Below are positions 59,081 to 64,000 of a DNA stretch of 64,000 bases, piece after piece. The notes beneath the pieces are model-generated. The model had not been told where the DNA came from. It did not search any database and saw only the letters and a list, made by a program, of their open reading frames with translations. The translations under genes and the position numbers were made by a program. The stretch covers positions 7,973,001-8,037,000 of the forward strand of contig JAQPZY010001688.1 in the NCBI GenBank assembly GCA_029931535.1, read 5' to 3'. How positions within the stretch are numbered: the stretch's first letter is position 1; the number at the start of each line of letters is the position of its first letter. Source of the DNA: Margaritifera margaritifera (Eukaryota; Mollusca; Bivalvia; Unionida; Margaritiferidae).

Positions 59081-59740
59081 GCTTAATTGATTTTTTGAGA
59101 ACCTCAAGCTTCATGGTGGGTGACTTAATCCCCTCTACTTTAGCTCCGCAGTGGAGGGATAAATACCTAAAAATCACCACTGCACCTCGGCAGGCACGCC
59201 AATGTCCACTCCACTGTGGAGGGGGCTGGTCGACATTACTGATTGCCATTTGAACAGCGTATGAATGATGACCACCTATGGAAAGACTGTGACGTCAAGA
59301 GTGATTTACAACCGGATACCATTGGAAGAATCAGTCTTTACTTCGATTATATATTTTGACCATAAAAAAATAATTTCAAAAGTCTTGTATATTCAGTACA
59401 CATTACTGTTTATAAAAGGTTGATTGACTTCTTTAGCAATAGGTTTATGCTTTAAATTTATTAAAAGAAATATGAACAAACTTACACACTGACTTGATGA
59501 GATACACACTTGCTGAGCTTCTCGAGCAGCATAAATTTATCATTTTGTTCCAAAGGAAAGTAATTCTCTGAGATATGGACAATTAAAATCCAAATTGATA
59601 TCCACTTCTGCTTACCACCCCCCCCCCCCCAACAAACCTAAAACACTGAATTTACACTGAAATGCAAACCGTATGCTAAGTCCTTCAGCAGTAATAGCAC
59701 AGTCATGAGGCTGAATATTCTGACTGTATGTGTACTGTAA

Positions 59741-59981
59741 AGTTTGGTTTTATGGGCTTAACCCCATTTTTCAGCACGTGATAGGCTATACATGGCGGCC
59801 AGTATATCTGGTGGAGGAAGAAAATGGGAAAATCCCGGGAAGAACCCACCGACCCACGGGAAGCTACTGGCAAGCTTTCTCACATAACCACATTGGCCGA
59901 GTCCAAGACTCGAACCCACGCTGACAGAGGTGAGATGGCAATGATCGGTAAAGGCGAGCGCCTTAGACCACTCGGGACTCC
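59741..59981 (-). mobile_element. tRNA-Leu-like SINE (family A) with 12 bp target duplication
   Basis: Flanked by TGTGTACTGTAA at 59729-59740 and 59982-59993. The minus strand head is GGAGTCCCGAGTGGTCTAAG, box B GGGTTCGAGTC is well kept, and the body has TCCTCCACCAGATATACTGG. The other duplicated copy has a single TGTGTACTGTAA at 42783-42794, the empty site. Confidence 0.92.
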
Positions 59982-60696
59982 TGTGTACTGTAAGGGACTG
60001 ACCACTTAATGTATGGGGATTAAATGTTGTTGTTTTTTCCGACCGGGATATTTCTTGTTTCATCACAAGATAAATTCATTTCAAGTGAAATATGGAACGG
60101 AATAACGTCTTTTCTTATACTTCAAATCAGAGAAAGAAAATTGTTTTCATGCATTTACCCCCCCCCCCCTTAGAAAATTCAATAGCCTGTCCCTAATAAA
60201 GACTTGACTTCAGCAGATGTTCTACAGAAATCAAGGCAGTGACCATTATGAAGACTTGTTGTACAATATTGACAAGAGTTTGCATCAAAGGATGACGTCA
60301 GTTTCAGCTTGTAAACAGTATTTTTATTACACAAAGCCATCTGACTTGGCTTGTTGTACTTTACAGCCACAATTATGGTCCCGCCATTAACAACGGAAGT
60401 TTAATAATTGCTAGTAATTAGTCTGAACTCAACTTGTTACCGAAATGAAAAATAATTTGGAAAATTCTAAAATCTCAGATGTTCAAAGATTTTAATTTCC
60501 AACAAGTTTAGGGCATTTTGCATGGATGTATTATCTCCACATGTATCCTATTATTTGCTCATTTTTCTAAGGCAAAAATATAAAAACAAAATATATTCTT
60601 ATAATTATTTTGACTCAGATATTAAAGTATGCAGTTTCCTGTTTGTGACTGTTAGAGCCTTTGGTTATTGAGCGTGTTTCTGTATGTGGTATATTG

Positions 60697-60935
60697 ATGT
60701 ACAGCTAGAGTTACTCTGGCCGAGTGGATAAAGTGTGGGAGTCGTAAACGCACACACTTGGGTGTCTGCAGGAGGGGGGGGGGGGCATGTTGCCACCACC
60801 GACACCCCCAATTTAAAAAAAATATTAAATATATCTCTTTTATTTCAGCTTCAAAAAAAAATATTCCTGTGGACGCCCACACACACACTTGACTTTGGAA
60901 CACGTGGTCGGGACTTCCTGCGTATGAGTGGGAAA
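60697..60935 (+). mobile_element. tRNA-like SINE head, interrupted
   Basis: GTTACTCTGGCCGAGTGGAT matches 43450-43470. About 120 bp (poly-G at 60773-60785 to about 60890) separates it from the ACACTTGACTTTGGAACACG part that follows directly in the other copy. Confidence 0.55.
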
Positions 60936-61265
60936 ATTGATTTCTTCTTTGCTCCATAACACTATAATGTCTAGCATGTTATTACTTTTCTTAACACTAC
61001 CGAACATTTCCAGATTTCAGTTTGTGTACATCTAGATTTATAATCAGTCAAATTTTAATATTTTAATTCTGAAGATTGCCTAAAAATGTAGACTTGTCCA
61101 GCATCAAAAGAGTACAATTTTTGTTAACATTAATAAGCATTTGAGCATTATTTTTGAAACTGGCATTGTTGAAAAACTCTTCAAAACATAGCAGAATCAC
61201 GAAAAACTGTAATGGCAGGAACATCTTTCTGGCTTAGTGTGAATGATGAGGAAGAAAGCTAGCCA

Positions 61266-61510
61266 ATCAAGGGGGCCCCCGAGTGGCCGAGTGGTCTAAG
61301 GCGCTCGCCTTTACAGATCACTGACATCTCACATCTGTCCGCGTTGTTGGAGTCTCAGGCTCAGCCAATGTGGGTATGTGAGAAAGTTTGCCGGTAGCTT
61401 CCCGTCGGTCGGTGGTTCTTCTCAGGGTTTTCTCTGGTTCTTCCTCCACCAAATATACTGGCCGCCATGTACAGCCTATCATGTGCTGAAAAATGGCATT
61501 AAAACCCAAA
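61266..61510 (+). mobile_element. tRNA-Leu-like SINE (family A)
   Basis: CCCCCGAGTGGCCGAGTGGT head, box B-like GTTGGAGTCTC, body GGTTCTTCCTCCACCAAATA, GTGCTGAAAAATGGC, and a (CAA)n tail to about 61530. Absent at the matching place in the other copy (about 43876-43912). Confidence 0.88.
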
Positions 61511-61595
61511 ACAAACAACAACAACAACAACAAATGTTTCTAATGTTAAGTGCAACTGATTATGATGACTTGCATAGTAGTGATTTGTATTTTAT

Positions 61596-61630
61596 GAGAG
61601 AGAGAGAGAGAGAGAGAGAGGAGGGAGGGA
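61596..61630. repeat. (GA)n microsatellite
   Basis: Pure AG dinucleotides followed by GGAGGGAGGG. Inside duplicated copy 2; the other copy has a single TTTTAAGAGAGCACG here. Confidence 0.95.
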
Positions 61631-63376
61631 GGAACTTTACTAAGAATTAATGATCTAGAAATATTCATCTAATTTTTCTGTATTATGCATGGTATGCAAT
61701 AGGAAAACGAACAGAAAAGAAAAAGTTAAACATTAACTTCATCTAATGCTCTAGTTTTACTTGGTGATATAAATAGACAGTAGTTACATACAACAAATGC
61801 TTGTTATGTTTATCACGGTTCAGGCAAGCTTCGAGATTTTGTATAGGTGGGTTACATGTACTTATAATTTCTGTTGGTAAATTTTAAAAGGCAGGAATTA
61901 ATTTTGATACAAGCTTGTTCTACAGAAAGGGAGCCGAATGATCGAGTGCTGTAGGTCTCATTTTTAATAACAAATGGTCGAATTACATCTTTGTAAGTAG
62001 TTTGGAGCAAAACCATTGTCCATTTTAAACAATTAATGTGACTGATGCAATGAATGGAAGAAAATAAACAGATAAATGTAAAAATTTGATACTAGCTGTA
62101 TTGATTAGTTTACTAGTTTTTTCTTTCTATCACTGATTTTTCTTTTACAAGAATCAAACAGCAGAATAGCCTGTGGTTGTACAGTATGAATCACTTATCC
62201 CCGAGTACACAGTTTATTGTCAACTCAATGGCAAAGACAACAAACCTGCAGAAGAGCTGCTGTTGTACTTTTAGGTTATCAGTTCGCACATGAAATTAAC
62301 ACGTCAATATCAAACAAAACAAGCAGTGCTGATGGCTTCTCTTGTGCTAGGTTATTGGTTTGTGCATGAGCACTTCTCTTCGAAAACTGCACGTGTATCT
62401 AGGATGACCTACATGTATTTAGGGTGACCTTTTGCGACCATTTGTGATTTTTAAAAAACCACTACTTTGGTAATTAATGCAAAATAGTAACGTTTAAAAT
62501 AAAATGACGTGAAATCTTAATAATGCTTTATTTAAGCGATTGGATGTCAGATGAAATTGTATAATATGTGATTGAGAACTCATGCATGGCGTAACCATTG
62601 GAACTTGTGTGATTTTTTTCTAACTTCAGTAAGGTATGACTGCAGTGTTATTATTAATTTGTTCGATGTTTATCGTTCTTTTCATTGCAGAGAGTGCAAT
62701 ATCACTGCCTTTCATATGATCATAAAAAAATGGTATTGCTCAAACTGAAAAAGAAATAAGGTTATGAATGCATGTTTAGATTCTGATAACACAGAATTGA
62801 AGAAAAAAATTAGATTCATTGCGCAAAATGTAGTATTAATACAGTTTGCGAGGCATTGTCATTACGTTATTATCATCTAAAATTTGATTTGCCACTATGT
62901 ATCATACGTTATCTTTGTTAGAACAAGGAAATATTTATAATTAACTGAATGACTATGGGGTTTTTTTTCTGTATCAAGAAGCAAATTGCCCCCCAAATGG
63001 ATAACAATGTAGATAAATCGGTGCCCCCCCCCCTCTCTCTCAACCTCTGCTTACAGGGGTCATAAACAGTAAACTACGCCCATATTATCGAGACCACATC
63101 CACTCCTCAAGAAAGCGTGGTGTTCAGGGCTATTCGCGAGATGCCATGGCAACTCCGTTAGGACACGTGGAGTGATGGTGGAGGTTTGTTTTCTTAATCC
63201 TATCCACTTGCGAAGCGTGGGGTTTTGAAAAATTGTGTGAGCTGTACTGTATACCACGCTTTACACTAAATACTTTTGGCAGATACAATTTTATTTACAT
63301 TAAAATCCCTTTTTAATTGTAATACTGCAAGTTACCATCTGTACATGTGACTAATCTAAACCTGTGTTACTTTTAG

Positions 63377-63537
63377 GATTTTCCAAACTAAAGTCAACTC
63401 CACCGTCCCACTGCCAAAAGTGGGTCAATTCTAAATTCAATGGGGCTAATTTGGCCCTTTCATTTGGAAACATGGGTCATCACACAGAAGAACATACTTC
63501 AAGTGATTGCAGCATTCTCAAAACAGGCAAGCAAAAG
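63377..63537 (+). other. candidate exon of unknown gene
   Basis: An open 161 nt stretch between acceptor-like TTACTTTTAG and donor-like AAG|GTAGTT. One frame reads FSKLKSTPPSHCQKWVNSKF and onward without a stop. No motif recognised, and it may be chance. Confidence 0.2.
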
Positions 63538-63874
63538 GTAGTTGTGTACCTTATGGTATCTAAGCAATTTTCTTTTAGCTTGATTCACGATTTTAAAAAT
63601 AATTACAAATGTGTTCCTTTTTTATGGTGTTCATGTATGTCAAACATGAGTGTAATGAAGTGTACAGATAAAAATGACAGGTAGAAAATAGTTATAAAGG
63701 AAAAGTTTTTGGCTTCTTAAAATAATTAAAACAACAAACACAGGAAAACAAGAGAAACAAGATGACAAACTTCTTGAAAGAACTTTATAAATGACTCAGA
63801 TTGGTATGGACTTTAGCATTACCAATACAAAATAACAGTGTGAAAAAACAAGATTTAGTCAGGCCAGTTAATAC

Positions 63875-63949
63875 CTGCTCAAAATCCTTTTTCATGGCTT
63901 CTTCCCATACAGCTGTCTCATGATCAGCTAAATGTATGTGCCTACCCAT
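63875..63949 (-). CDS. candidate coding exon of unknown gene
   Basis: The minus strand reads MGRHIHLADHETAVWEEAMK then KDFEQ, followed by CAG|GTATTA, a fair donor in phase 0. The frame stays open upstream to the window edge (VGCTNCWTSTMG), so the exon may extend beyond 64000 and the Met may be internal. The charged, helical look and clean donor favour a real exon, but I do not recognise the protein. Confidence 0.35.
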
Positions 63950-64000
63950 TGTACTGGTCCAACAGTTTGTGCATCCAACAGTAAAACTGCTTGTTTTTCT

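Larger units (their letters stand above)
59080..63265 (+). repeat. duplicated segment, copy 2
   Basis: Counterpart of 41240-45390, about 17.7-17.9 kb to the right, same orientation. Private to this copy are two SINEs (59741-59981, 61266-61510), about 120 bp at 60770-60890 and about 310-350 bp at 62735-63080. No coding sequence recognised. Confidence 0.85.

Overview
This is a 64 kb piece of an animal (metazoan, most likely invertebrate) nuclear genome. It is AT-rich, contains spliced exons with GT/AG borders, tRNA-derived SINEs, many DNA transposons, and no prokaryotic gene organisation. The one host gene I can identify with certainty is beta-catenin (CTNNB1/armadillo) on the minus strand. Nine exons between 30899 and 4484 encode residues 1-487, from the start codon through the GSK3/CK1 phosphodegron and alpha-catenin-binding region and well into the armadillo repeats. 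The rest of the protein lies beyond the left edge, and a non-coding first exon and promoter were not found. The protein looks lophotrochozoan or invertebrate-deuterostome. I cannot name the species.

Layout. 1-2500: ends of two tandem-repeat-bearing elements that look like non-autonomous Helentrons. 4484-8537: beta-catenin exons 9, 8 and 7, with repeat-filled introns. 8538-18259: a 9.7 kb intron holding a near-complete but dead DIRS-type tyrosine-recombinase retrotransposon (about 10943-16545) and an hAT-type element (16837-18207). 18260-21929: exons 6 to 3, with a decayed pogo/Tigger-like element in one intron. 21930-24556: a second hAT copy and exon 2, which holds most of the degron. 24557-30899: a SINE, a Helentron-like array, a second TA-flanked DNA transposon and the start-codon exon. 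30900-38300: further Helentron-like arrays, one split by a third hAT copy. 38300-47316 and 51900-63270: two diverged, same-orientation copies of one long segment (best 41240-45390 against 59080-63265), each carrying its own private transposon insertions. 55985-57838: remains of a second DIRS element. The last 600 bp hold two weak candidate exons of unknown genes.

How it fits together. Beta-catenin is the transcriptional co-activator of Wnt signalling and the cadherin-catenin adhesion linker. All visible regulatory residues are intact: the four degron Ser/Thr, the Tyr in the alpha-catenin segment and both TCF-binding lysines. Nearly everything else is transposon. The interesting biology is the nested insertion history: arrays inside elements, SINEs and hATs inside arrays, and empty sites preserved in a duplicated segment, which together give a relative chronology.
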